Below are positions 26,994-34,315 of a stretch of 64,000 nt of DNA, in pieces. Within the stretch, counting starts at the first letter, position 1. The number at the start of each line of letters is the position of its first letter. The position numbers were made by a program, and so were the translations under genes. The notes below the pieces were generated by a model. That model ran no database searches and was not told the DNA's origin. It was given only the letters and a program-made list of their open reading frames with translations. Source of the DNA: Leifsonia sp. C5G2 (GTDB lineage Bacteria > Actinomycetota > Actinomycetes > Actinomycetales > Microbacteriaceae); the NCBI RefSeq assembly GCF_013359685.1, contig NZ_JABFMV010000006.1, positions 164,549-228,548 of the forward strand, given 5' to 3'.

Positions 26994-28205
26994 TCACGCC
27001 GGCACGACGGCCAGCTCCCGGTCGCGCGGCACGAGGGGCGTCGCGACGGCGGGGCACACCGCTACGAGCGCGAAGGCGAGCGGGTAGCCGACCCAGCCGA
27101 TGAGGGCGCCGACCGCGGGCCCGACGACGGAGGCGGCGAGGAACTGGCCGGTGTTCTGCGTGCCGAGCGCGCGTCCCGACCAGAACGGTCCGGCGATCTC
27201 GGCGACCGACGTGTAGGCGAGCCCGTTGTCGGCGACCGTGACGATCGCGGCGACGATGAGGATGACGGCCGCGGCGACCGATCCGAGGGCGGAGGCCGCC
27301 GCCATCAGCAGCATGACGGCCACAGCGCACAGCGAGACCCAGCGCAGCGGGCGCAGGTGGCTGCCGACGCGGTCGCTGAGCACGCCGACGCCGATGCGGC
27401 CGATGGCCCCGGCGAACTGGCTGACGCCGATAACGATGCCTGCCGCCAGCGATGGGAAGTGCAGCTGCGACACCAGCCAGACGAGCCCGAACGTGGACAC
27501 CGTGAACTGCGGAACGACGAGCAGCATCGAGACCCCGTGGATGCGCCACAGCAGCGACGTCTCCCGGTACGGCCGCCAGGCCGCCTGCGGGTGCGCCTCC
27601 TCCCCCTCGGCCGCACGGCGCGGCGGGCGCGGCGGGTCGACGATGCCGATCGCGCACAGCACGGCGGACACCGCGCACAGCACGGCGGGGACGACGAGCG
27701 CGGCCGCGATGCCGCCCGTCGCGGCGAGCAAAGGGACCGTCACCGCGGCGATCGCGACGCCGAGCGGCTGGCACATCTGCCGGATGCCCATGGCGAGCCC
27801 CCGGCGCTCCTTCGGGAACCAGCCGATCACCACCCGGCCGCTGGCGGCGTTGGGGCTGGCGGACGCCATCCCGCCGACCAGGAACAGCGCGCCGAGCGCC
27901 AGGTAGGAGGCGGTGAACATCGCGGCGAAGGCGGCCAGTGCCGTCACCGCGAGACCGGAGGCGATGACCCAGCGCTCCCCGATCCGGTCGCTGAGGGCTC
28001 CCCAGGCGATCAGCGTGAGCACGAGCCCGAGCGTCGGCGCCGAGGCGAGCAGTCCGGCCTGCGCCAGGCTCAGCCCGCGCTCGGTGTGCAGCAGCGGGAT
28101 GAGGAAGGCGGGAGTCGAGACGAACACGGTGGAGCTCGCCTGCGCGAGGACGCCGAAGGCCAGCATCAGCCAGGGGCGTGGATGACGTGCGCGCGTGCCG
28201 ATCAT
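26994..28205 (-). CDS. MFS transporter (oxalate/formate- or NarK-like group), GntR-linked
   Basis: The protein has 403 residues and about twelve membrane helices. The A-like motif after TM2 is GALSDRIGERW, and the second-half counterpart is VGVLSDRVGSHLRP. It is a single-polypeptide secondary transporter; the substrate is unknown. The start at ATG 28205 lies 46 bp from the divergent GntR gene, with three operator-like sites in the gap, so the regulator very probably controls it. The ligand of the regulator is presumably related to the transported compound. Confidence 0.87.
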   Translation of the reverse strand: MIGTRARHPRPWLMLAFGVLAQASSTVFVSTPAFLIPLLHTERGLSLAQAGLLASAPTLGLVLTLIAWGALSDRIGERWVIASGLAVTALAAFAAMFTASYLALGALFLVGGMASASPNAASGRVVIGWFPKERRGLAMGIRQMCQPLGVAIAAVTVPLLAATGGIAAALVVPAVLCAVSAVLCAIGIVDPPRPPRRAAEGEEAHPQAAWRPYRETSLLWRIHGVSMLLVVPQFTVSTFGLVWLVSQLHFPSLAAGIVIGVSQFAGAIGRIGVGVLSDRVGSHLRPLRWVSLCAVAVMLLMAAASALGSVAAAVILIVAAIVTVADNGLAYTSVAEIAGPFWSGRALGTQNTGQFLAASVVGPAVGALIGWVGYPLAFALVAVCPAVATPLVPRDRELAVVPA

Positions 28206-28206
28206 G

Positions 28207-28240
28207 GGTATACCCTAGCGGTATACCAAGCCGGTATACC
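28207..28240. promoter_or_regulatory. triple GGTATACC operator between MFS and GntR genes
   Basis: Three perfect palindromes GGTATACC lie at 28207-28214, 28220-28227 and 28233-28240, each 13 bp after the last, inside the 46-bp divergent gap. GTATAC fits the GT-N-AC-type half sites of FadR/FCD GntR regulators. A fourth, weaker match (CGTATACC) lies in the regulator gene at 28287-28294. Binding here would repress both genes at once. Confidence 0.75.
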
Positions 28241-28251
28241 AAAGGAGGACC

Positions 28252-28920
28252 GTGTCCGAGCTGCAGCCCGTCGACGAGCCGTCCGGCGTATACCACCGCC
28301 TCCGGGCCCAGATCCTCGACCTGGACCGCGTCCCCGGCTCGCGCCTCACCGAGCGCGGCCTCGAAGCCGAGCTCGGCGCCTCCCGCACACCGCTCCGCGC
28401 CGCGCTCATGCGGCTGGAGGCCGACGGATTGGTGGGCCGCGACGGCCGGGCCTGGCAGGTCTCCCCCATCGACCTCGGCGAGATCGCGCGCCTCAGCGAG
28501 CTGCGGGACGCCGTCGAGACGGCGGCGGTCCGGCTCACCTGCGAGCGTGCACCGGAGGCCGACATCGCCGCGCTGGCACACGACCTGGAGACCGTCGACC
28601 GCGACCAGCCCGCCGACGACGCGGTGCGCGCCGGCACCGACTTCCACGTCCGGCTCGCCGCACTCTCGGGCAACCACTTCTTCGCCGATGCCGTCGGCTC
28701 CGCCATGACCCGGCTCGCGCGCTCGCGCTGGCTCGTGGCGCGCAGCGAGGAGGCGTGGGACGAGCACCGCGAGATTCTGCGGCTCGTCGCCGAGAGGCGT
28801 CCGGAGGAGGCCGCAGAGCTCATCCACCGCCACATCGTCGGCACGCACGAGCGTCTGCTTCAGGCGCTGGATGCCGACGCCCGGATGCTGCGCGGGCGCG
28901 GCCTCGCGATCGTCCGCTAG
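28252..28920 (+). CDS. GntR family transcriptional regulator, FadR/FCD subgroup
   Basis: The protein has 222 residues, starting at GTG 28252, 3 bases after AAAGGAGGACC. The winged helix-turn-helix lies at about 12-75 (VYHRLRAQILDL, LTERGLEAELGASRTPLRAAL). An all-helical FCD ligand-binding domain follows (LSELRDAVETAAVRLTCE ... DFHVRLAALSGNHFF ... EHREILRLVAERRPEEA). The His/Asp residues of DFHVRL and the later histidines suit metal-dependent carboxylate binding. It is likely autorepressed through the triple operator and controls the divergent MFS gene. Confidence 0.9.
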   Translation: MSELQPVDEPSGVYHRLRAQILDLDRVPGSRLTERGLEAELGASRTPLRAALMRLEADGLVGRDGRAWQVSPIDLGEIARLSELRDAVETAAVRLTCERAPEADIAALAHDLETVDRDQPADDAVRAGTDFHVRLAALSGNHFFADAVGSAMTRLARSRWLVARSEEAWDEHREILRLVAERRPEEAAELIHRHIVGTHERLLQALDADARMLRGRGLAIVR

Positions 28921-29321
28921 CCGCGGGGGGCGTCCAGCAGCTCCGACACCGGGGCGATGCGCACCAGCCGGTCGGCGCCGGGATACTGCGCCGGGGCATC
29001 GCTGACCAGGGCGTCCGTGTGCAGCCGCGCGAGCGCCACGTACTCGGCCGCCTCGGTCTCCGCCCAGCCCAGCTCGGACGCGACCTTCCACGCGGTGCGG
29101 CGCAGCACCCGATCGCCCAGCAGGCGCACGTTCAGGGCGTCCACGGCGGCGAGGAGGCCGCGCGCGTCGTCGTCCGCCCGGCGGCCCGCGACGGTGTCGG
29201 CATGGAGCGAGGAGAGGGTCTGCGAGCGAAGCAGGGTCGGCGCGAGTAGATCATGTCCACCGCGCCAGCCGGACTCGGCGAGACGGACGGCGGCGGAGGC
29301 GTCGATCACGTAAGCGGCCAT
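28917..29321 (-). CDS. PIN-domain protein without partner, possibly degenerate
   Basis: The protein has 134 residues. ATG 29321 (MAAYVIDASAAV) is preferred; another ATG lies five codons upstream. The PIN fold is shown by YVIDASAAVRLAE, the acidic region TEAAEYVALARLH and LVSDAPAQYPG. The acidic residue expected after the APxLL segment is Gln34 (APTLLRSQ), and the DAxY Asp is Glu, so activity is doubtful. No antitoxin-like gene is adjacent. Its 3' end overlaps the end of the GntR gene by 4 bp in convergent orientation. Confidence 0.75.
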   Translation of the reverse strand: MAAYVIDASAAVRLAESGWRGGHDLLAPTLLRSQTLSSLHADTVAGRRADDDARGLLAAVDALNVRLLGDRVLRRTAWKVASELGWAETEAAEYVALARLHTDALVSDAPAQYPGADRLVRIAPVSELLDAPRG

Positions 29322-29354
29322 GCCGCATTCCACCATCTGTCCTGGGGAAAGGGA

Positions 29355-29382
29355 AGAGGGCGACCCGTCCGGGTCGCCCTCT
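29355..29382 (-). terminator. terminator after rimM
   Basis: A perfect 12-bp stem (AGAGGGCGACCC at 29355-29366, complement at 29371-29382) with loop GTCC overlaps the rimM stop region. On the minus strand it is followed by TTCCCTTTCC. It ends the rpsP-khpA-rimM transcript before the PIN gene. Confidence 0.82.
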
Positions 29383-30005
29383 CAGTCCTCGTCGCCCGCA
29401 GGCTCGTCGCCCGCAGGTTCCGGGTCGTCGTCCGGCAGCTCTTCGAAGAGCCCGGCCGGCGGCGTCAGCGTCACCGTCCCCGCGGCCAGGTCGACCTCCG
29501 GGACGATCGCCTTCACGAACGGGACGAGCACCTCGCCGTTCCCGGTCGCGATCGCGAGCAGGTCCTGGGCCGGCAGGTGGTCGACGCGGACGACCCGCCC
29601 GACACTGGCGCCGTCCCGGAGCGCGTCCAGTCCGACCAGCTGGTGGTCGTACCAGGCGTCGTCCTCCTCCGGCAGCTCCTTCACGTCCTGGCTCACCCAG
29701 AGGATGGCCTTGACGAGGGTCTCCGCCTCGGTACGGTCGTCGACGCCCTCGAAGAACCCGACGGGGTGGCCGTTGTACCAGCGCAGCTCGCGGAGCTCGA
29801 GGGTCTTGCCGTGCCACTTGGACGCCGTCGGCACCTGCAGGGTGAAGACGGCCCCGGGGACGAACCGCTTCTCCGGCTCGTCCGTGTACAGCTCCAGCTT
29901 GAGGGCGCCCTTCAGCCCGTGGGCCTTCGTGAGTCGCCCGACGCGCAGCTCGGTCTGATCGGGCCGAGGCGCGACCTCCTTGCGAGGCAGTTTGTGGTCG
30001 GCCAC
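29382..30005 (-). CDS. rimM: 16S rRNA processing protein RimM
   Basis: The protein has 207 residues. RimM assists assembly of the 30S head together with S19. The N-terminal barrel shows LRVGRLTKAHGLKGALKLELYTDEPE. The C-terminal PRC-barrel shows YDHQLVGLDALRD and VPFVKAIVPEVDLAAGTVTL, then an acidic tail. The start was chosen at GTG 30005 (VADHKLPRKE), just after the khpA stop, over GTG 30029 inside khpA; neither has a strong ribosome binding site. Confidence 0.94.
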   Translation of the reverse strand: MADHKLPRKEVAPRPDQTELRVGRLTKAHGLKGALKLELYTDEPEKRFVPGAVFTLQVPTASKWHGKTLELRELRWYNGHPVGFFEGVDDRTEAETLVKAILWVSQDVKELPEEDDAWYDHQLVGLDALRDGASVGRVVRVDHLPAQDLLAIATGNGEVLVPFVKAIVPEVDLAAGTVTLTPPAGLFEELPDDDPEPAGDEPAGDED

Positions 30006-30006
30006 C

Positions 30007-30237
30007 TCAGTCGTCGACGACGTCGACACGGACGCGCCGGCCGTCGGCCAGCGCGGTCACGAGCGTGCGGAGCGCCTTGGCGGTCCGGCCGGAGCGGCCG
30101 ATCACCCGGCCGAGGTCCTCGGGATTCACGCGAATCTCGAGGACCTCGCCACGCGGGGAGCTCTTGGCCACGACGTGGACGTCGTCAGGGTGATCGACGA
30201 TCCCCTTGACCAGGTGCGTGAGCGCGGGTGCGAGCAA
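30007..30237 (-). CDS. khpA: KH-domain RNA-binding protein (KhpA)
   Basis: The protein has 76 residues and one KH domain with the GxxG loop in NPEDLGRVIGRSGRTAKALRT. KhpA is a global RNA-binding protein that pairs with the Jag/EloR-type KhpB in Gram-positives. The start is TTG 30237, 4 bases after the rpsP stop, with AAGGCC upstream. It has the usual rpsP-khpA-rimM position. Confidence 0.95.
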   Translation of the reverse strand: MLAPALTHLVKGIVDHPDDVHVVAKSSPRGEVLEIRVNPEDLGRVIGRSGRTAKALRTLVTALADGRRVRVDVVDD

Positions 30238-30241
30238 GACG

Positions 30242-30718
30242 TCAGGCCTTCTCGTCCGAAGCGTCTTCCGCGATGGCCTCGGCCTCGGCGACGACGTTGG
30301 CCTCGTCGGCCTCCTCGCGCTCGACCTCGGCCTCGACGACGGCCTCCGCCTCAGCGGCGGTGGGCTTCTCTGCCTTGGGCTTGAGGACCGGCTTCTTCTT
30401 CTCGTCGGCGACGAACGCGACCTTCTCGTCGGCGACCTTCACGGTCGAGACGGCGTTCTTGTCGCCCTTGAACTTGCCCCAGTCGCCGGTGAGCTTCAGC
30501 AGCGCGGTGACCTGCTCGGTCGGCTGGGCGCCGACGCTCAGCCAGTACTGCGCACGGTCGGAGTCGACCTCGATGCGCGAGGGCTCCTCGGTCGGGTGGT
30601 ACAGACCGATCTCCTCGATGACACGACCGTCGCGCTTGGTGCGCGAGTCGGCGACGACGATGCGGTAGTACGGAGCGCGGATCTTGCCCAGGCGCTTCAG
30701 TCGGATCTTTACAGCCAC
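30242..30718 (-). CDS. rpsP: 30S ribosomal protein S16
   Basis: The protein has 158 residues. The start is GTG 30718 behind CACAGGAGAATC. The S16 core ([55 protein letters not shown]) covers the first ~85 residues. An Ala/Glu/Lys-rich acidic tail of about 70 residues makes it nearly twice as long as E. coli S16; such tails are common in actinobacteria. It is the first gene of the rpsP-khpA-rimM operon. Confidence 0.97.
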   Translation of the reverse strand: MAVKIRLKRLGKIRAPYYRIVVADSRTKRDGRVIEEIGLYHPTEEPSRIEVDSDRAQYWLSVGAQPTEQVTALLKLTGDWGKFKGDKNAVSTVKVADEKVAFVADEKKKPVLKPKAEKPTAAEAEAVVEAEVEREEADEANVVAEAEAIAEDASDEKA

Positions 30719-30847
30719 GATTCTCCTGTGTGAGTGGATGAGTTGTGTCGAACTGACTGCCGTGGGCGTGGGGGCACACGCGGCAGGAGGTCTAGTGTTC
30801 GTCCCACGCACCGGATAGAGGGTCGGGTACGTCGAACTCAACTAGCT

Positions 30848-30878
30848 ATTCTGTCAGACATTGCGCCGCTTTGAACAA
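30848..30878 (-). promoter_or_regulatory. putative promoter of rpsP operon
   Basis: On the minus strand TTGTTC (30873-30878) and CAGAAT (30848-30853) lie 19 bases apart, 130 bases before rpsP. TGTTCA one base on gives an 18-base spacing. It overlaps the divergent 5' region of the ligase gene. Confidence 0.35.
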
Positions 30879-30900
30879 TCGGATGGACGGTACCCGACGC

Positions 30901-32037
30901 ATGCAGATCGAATTCTCGGAGTCCGAGCGCTCCACGGTGGGTATCGAGTGGGAGCTGGCGCTCGTCGACGGCGCCACAGGCGACCTCGTGCACATCGCCG
31001 ACGAGGTGCTGCGCGAGCTGGGCACGCCGGACGGCGAGGAGCACCCGCAGATCACCCACGAGCTGCTCCTGAACACCGTCGAGCTGGTGAGCCGCGTGCA
31101 CAAGACGGTCCCGGCCGCGATCACGGATCTGCAGGAGCTGATCGGCCTCGTGCGCGAGGTCACGGACCCCCTGGGCGTCGAGCTCATGTGCGCGGGGACG
31201 CATCCGTTCGCCCAATGGTTCGACCAGAAGGTCACGCCGAACGAGCGGTACGACCGGCTGCTCGACCGCACCCAGTGGTGGGGCCGGCAGATGATGATCT
31301 GGGGAATCCACGTGCACGTGGGCATCGACTCCGTCGACAAGGCGCTCCCGATCGTGAACGGGCTGCTCACCTACTACCCGCACTTGCAGGCGCTGAGCGC
31401 CTCGAGCCCGTTCTGGGCGGGGGCGAAGACCGGGTACGCGTCGAACCGGGCGCTCATGTTCCAGCAGCTCCCGACCGCGGGCCTCCCGTACCAGTTCGGC
31501 ACCTGGGCGAACTACGAGGAGTACGTTCAGGACCTCGTGACGACCGGTGTCGTGGAGGACCACAGCGAGGTGCGCTGGGACATCCGGCCGTCGCCGAAGT
31601 GGGGCACGGTGGAGATGCGGGCCTGCGACGGGCTCTCGACGGCCGACGAGGTCGGCGCGGTGTCGGCCCTCATCCACTGCCTCACCGACCGCATGTCCGG
31701 TCAGCTGGACGAGGGTGTGGAGCCGGTCACGCTGCAGCCGTGGTTCGTGCGCGAGAACAAGTGGCGTGCGGCCCGGTACGGGCTCGACGCCGAGATCATC
31801 CTGGCCCCGGACGGCAGCGAGCGTCTGGTCTCGGACGACCTGCGCGACCTCGTCGAGGACCTGCAGCCCGAGGCCGAGCGGCTGGGCTGCGTCGACGAAC
31901 TCGCGACGGTCCTGACCATCCTGGACGCGGGGGCCAGCTACCAGCGGCAGCTGGCGGTCGCCGAGGCGAACGGCGGGAGCCTGCAGGCGGTGGTCAGCTC
32001 CCTCACGCACGAGCTGCGCAGCGGCCTCGCGCGCTGA
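30901..32037 (+). CDS. carboxylate-amine ligase, YbdK/GCS2 family
   Basis: The protein has 378 residues. The glutamate-cysteine ligase type 2 fold is shown by STVGIEWELALVD (metal/ATP-binding glutamates), ITHELLLNTVELVS, GTHPFAQW, YDRLLDRTQWWGRQMMIWGIHVHVG and PSPKWGTVEMRACDG. YbdK proteins have weak gamma-glutamylcysteine synthetase activity; the true substrate is unknown. The start was chosen at ATG 30901, because the in-frame ATG 30871 falls in the putative rpsP promoter. Confidence 0.92.
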   Translation: MQIEFSESERSTVGIEWELALVDGATGDLVHIADEVLRELGTPDGEEHPQITHELLLNTVELVSRVHKTVPAAITDLQELIGLVREVTDPLGVELMCAGTHPFAQWFDQKVTPNERYDRLLDRTQWWGRQMMIWGIHVHVGIDSVDKALPIVNGLLTYYPHLQALSASSPFWAGAKTGYASNRALMFQQLPTAGLPYQFGTWANYEEYVQDLVTTGVVEDHSEVRWDIRPSPKWGTVEMRACDGLSTADEVGAVSALIHCLTDRMSGQLDEGVEPVTLQPWFVRENKWRAARYGLDAEIILAPDGSERLVSDDLRDLVEDLQPEAERLGCVDELATVLTILDAGASYQRQLAVAEANGGSLQAVVSSLTHELRSGLAR

Positions 32038-32082
32038 CGAATCGGGCAGCGGATCCATAGGATCCGGGCGTACCGTGTTCGC

Positions 32083-32748
32083 ATGCTTGCCCGCCGTCCT
32101 CTCGCCGCAGCCGCGGCCGCGATGACGGCCGCGCTCCTGGCGCTGGTCGCTCTTTCGGGGTGCGCGGTGGCGTCCGCCGGTCCGCTGGAGGATGCCGTCG
32201 TGCCGGCGGGAGCCGAGCGGGTCGCCGTGATCGGCGACTCGATCGAGTCCGGACTCGGCCTCGACCCCGACGAGTCGTGGCCTGCTCTGGTGGCCGCCAG
32301 CCGGGGCTGGCGGCTGAGCAACCTCAGCGTCCCGGGCGCCGGCTTCGTCGCGCAGGGATCCGACGGGGGCGACTTCTCCGCGCAGGTCGCGACCGCGATC
32401 GCGTCGCGCCCGCAGCTCGTGCTCATCGGCGCGTCGGACAACGACCTCGGCACCGACCCGGCGACGGTGTCCGCGGCCGTCGAGAAGGCCGTCGATCAGA
32501 TCCGCTCGGCGCTCCCGCACACGCGGATCGTCGGCTTCAACGCGCTGACGGGACAGGCGGGCGACGACGAGCTCGCCCCGCTGGACGCGGCGGTCAAGAA
32601 GGCCGTCGAGGCGGACGGCGGCACATGGCTCGATCTGGGTCAGCCGTACCGCGGTCTCGCCGGCCTCGTGCAGGACGACGGGGAGCACCCGACTCTGCCC
32701 GGGCAGCAGGCCATCGCCGCGGCGGTCGAGGCGCAGCTCCCCGACTGA
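32083..32748 (+). CDS. SGNH/GDSL hydrolase lipoprotein (copy 1 of 3)
   Basis: The protein has 221 residues. A lipoprotein signal ends in LVALSGC at about residue 27. The SGNH blocks are VIGDSIESGLGL (nucleophile Ser), GASDNDLGTD (block III Asn) and DDGEHPTLPGQQ (Asp/His). It should be a membrane-anchored, extracytoplasmic esterase, acyl- or carbohydrate-acetyl hydrolase. It is the first of three consecutive paralogues on one strand, 50 bp before the next. Confidence 0.87.
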   Translation: MLARRPLAAAAAAMTAALLALVALSGCAVASAGPLEDAVVPAGAERVAVIGDSIESGLGLDPDESWPALVAASRGWRLSNLSVPGAGFVAQGSDGGDFSAQVATAIASRPQLVLIGASDNDLGTDPATVSAAVEKAVDQIRSALPHTRIVGFNALTGQAGDDELAPLDAAVKKAVEADGGTWLDLGQPYRGLAGLVQDDGEHPTLPGQQAIAAAVEAQLPD

Positions 32749-32798
32749 GCGGCTCCCGGCCCGGCAGCCTCCAAGAATGCATGCATATGCTCTGAGGC

Positions 32799-33491
32799 GT
32801 GACGAACCGACGCCCCCGCCACCTTCTCGCCACGGCCCTCCTCGCCGGAGCGCTCGTCCTGTCCACGGCCGGCTGCACGGCGACCGGCGGCCAGGCGGCT
32901 CAGCCGACGGCCACGGCCACGGCGACGGCGGAGCCGCGTCCGGTGACCGCCGCGGCGATCGGCGACTCGATCGCCATCGGGTACGGCGTGCCGGCCGACG
33001 ACGCCTGGCCCCTCCTGGTCGCCCGGCGCCTGGGCTGGAACCTCACCGACCTGGCCGACAGCGCCTCCGGCTTCACCCGCAAGGGCGGCAGCTCGCACAC
33101 CTTCGACGACCAGGTCAGCGCCGTCATCCGGCTGCGACCCGAGATCGTGATCGTCGCCGCCACGCGCAACGACGTCGACGCGCCTCCGGCGACCCTCGCG
33201 GCCGCCGCCACCTCGGCGCTGGAGCGTCTGCGCGCAGCGCTCCCCGACACCCGGATCATCGGCGTCAGCCCGATCTGGGGAGCCGACACCCCCACTCCCC
33301 AGGTCGGCACCGTGAGGGCGGCCGTCCGTGCGGCCGTCCTCGACGTCCGCGGATCGTGGGTGGACCTCGGCCAGCCGTTCACCGGGCACCCGGAGCTGCT
33401 GATCGACGGCAAGCACCCGACCGTCGCGGGCCAGCAGCAGGTCGCGACGGCCGTGGCGGACAAGGTCGCCGCACTGCTCTCGCGCGAGTGA
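32799..33491 (+). CDS. SGNH/GDSL hydrolase lipoprotein (copy 2 of 3)
   Basis: The protein has 230 residues, starting at GTG 32799. A lipoprotein signal ends in LVLSTAGC (Cys about 28) and a Thr/Ala-rich spacer follows. The SGNH blocks are AIGDSIAIGYGV, AATRNDVDAP and IDGKHPTVAGQQ. It is closer to copy 3 (shared ATRND and a GIWG-type segment) than to copy 1. The three genes may form one transcript. Confidence 0.87.
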   Translation: MTNRRPRHLLATALLAGALVLSTAGCTATGGQAAQPTATATATAEPRPVTAAAIGDSIAIGYGVPADDAWPLLVARRLGWNLTDLADSASGFTRKGGSSHTFDDQVSAVIRLRPEIVIVAATRNDVDAPPATLAAAATSALERLRAALPDTRIIGVSPIWGADTPTPQVGTVRAAVRAAVLDVRGSWVDLGQPFTGHPELLIDGKHPTVAGQQQVATAVADKVAALLSRE

Positions 33492-33573
33492 CGACGGGCG
33501 GGTACCACCACTCCGACACTCCCGGAAGCCGGTCACAGGCTGTTCGCAGGTTCGAGGCCGTAGCGTCGCTTCC

Positions 33574-34305
33574 GTGCGCACCCGTACCCGACGCCTCGGC
33601 ACCCGGCTCCCCCTTGCCGCCTCCGCCGCACTGACGGCCGCCCTGCTCGCCCTGGCGGGCTGCTCCGCCGCCCCGACGGCGCGCCCGGTCGCCGCTCAGC
33701 CGAGCGACGTCGCGGCCCCCGTCGCCGGTGCCGCTGCGGGCAGCACGGACACGGTGGACGCCGTCGCCATCGGCGACTCGATCGCCTTCGGGAAGGGCGT
33801 GACCCCGGCCGAGGCCTGGCCCGCCCTCGTCTCCGCGGCCCACGGCTGGCGCCTCACCGACCTCGCGGTGTCGGGCTCGGGCTTCGTGAAGCCGGGCTGG
33901 AACGGGTCCACCTACCGCCAGCAGGTCGACGCCGCTCTGCGCCTGCACCCGCAGGTCATCCTCCTGGCCGCCACCCGCAACGACCGCGAGCAGGACCCCG
34001 CCGCGGTCACCGCCAACGCCGACCGGATGCTGCGCGAGCTCCGCGAGCGGTTCCCTAAGGCGACCATCGTCGGGATCACGGGAATCTGGGGCTCCGACCA
34101 GCCGCCCGCGACCATGACGCGCGTCGATGGGATCGTCGAGGACGCGGTTCGCGGCGTGAACGGCACCTGGATCGACATCGGCTTCCCGCTCGTCGGCCAC
34201 CCGGAGCTGCTCCAGAAGGACGGCATCCACCCGAATGCGGCCGGCCAGGAGGTCGTGGCGCACACCATCGAGTCGAAGCTGCGCCCGCTCGACCTCGCGC
34301 TCTAG
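33574..34305 (+). CDS. SGNH/GDSL hydrolase lipoprotein (copy 3 of 3)
   Basis: The protein has 243 residues, starting at GTG 33574. The lipobox is LLALAGC (Cys about 30), followed by an Ala/Pro spacer. The SGNH blocks are AIGDSIAFGKGVTPAEAWPAL, AATRNDREQD and KDGIHPNAAGQE. The segment ITGIWGSDQPPATM matches SPIWGADTPTPQV of copy 2. It converges with ffh. Confidence 0.87.
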   Translation: MRTRTRRLGTRLPLAASAALTAALLALAGCSAAPTARPVAAQPSDVAAPVAGAAAGSTDTVDAVAIGDSIAFGKGVTPAEAWPALVSAAHGWRLTDLAVSGSGFVKPGWNGSTYRQQVDAALRLHPQVILLAATRNDREQDPAAVTANADRMLRELRERFPKATIVGITGIWGSDQPPATMTRVDGIVEDAVRGVNGTWIDIGFPLVGHPELLQKDGIHPNAAGQEVVAHTIESKLRPLDLAL

Positions 34306-34315
34306 CCGACTCCGG

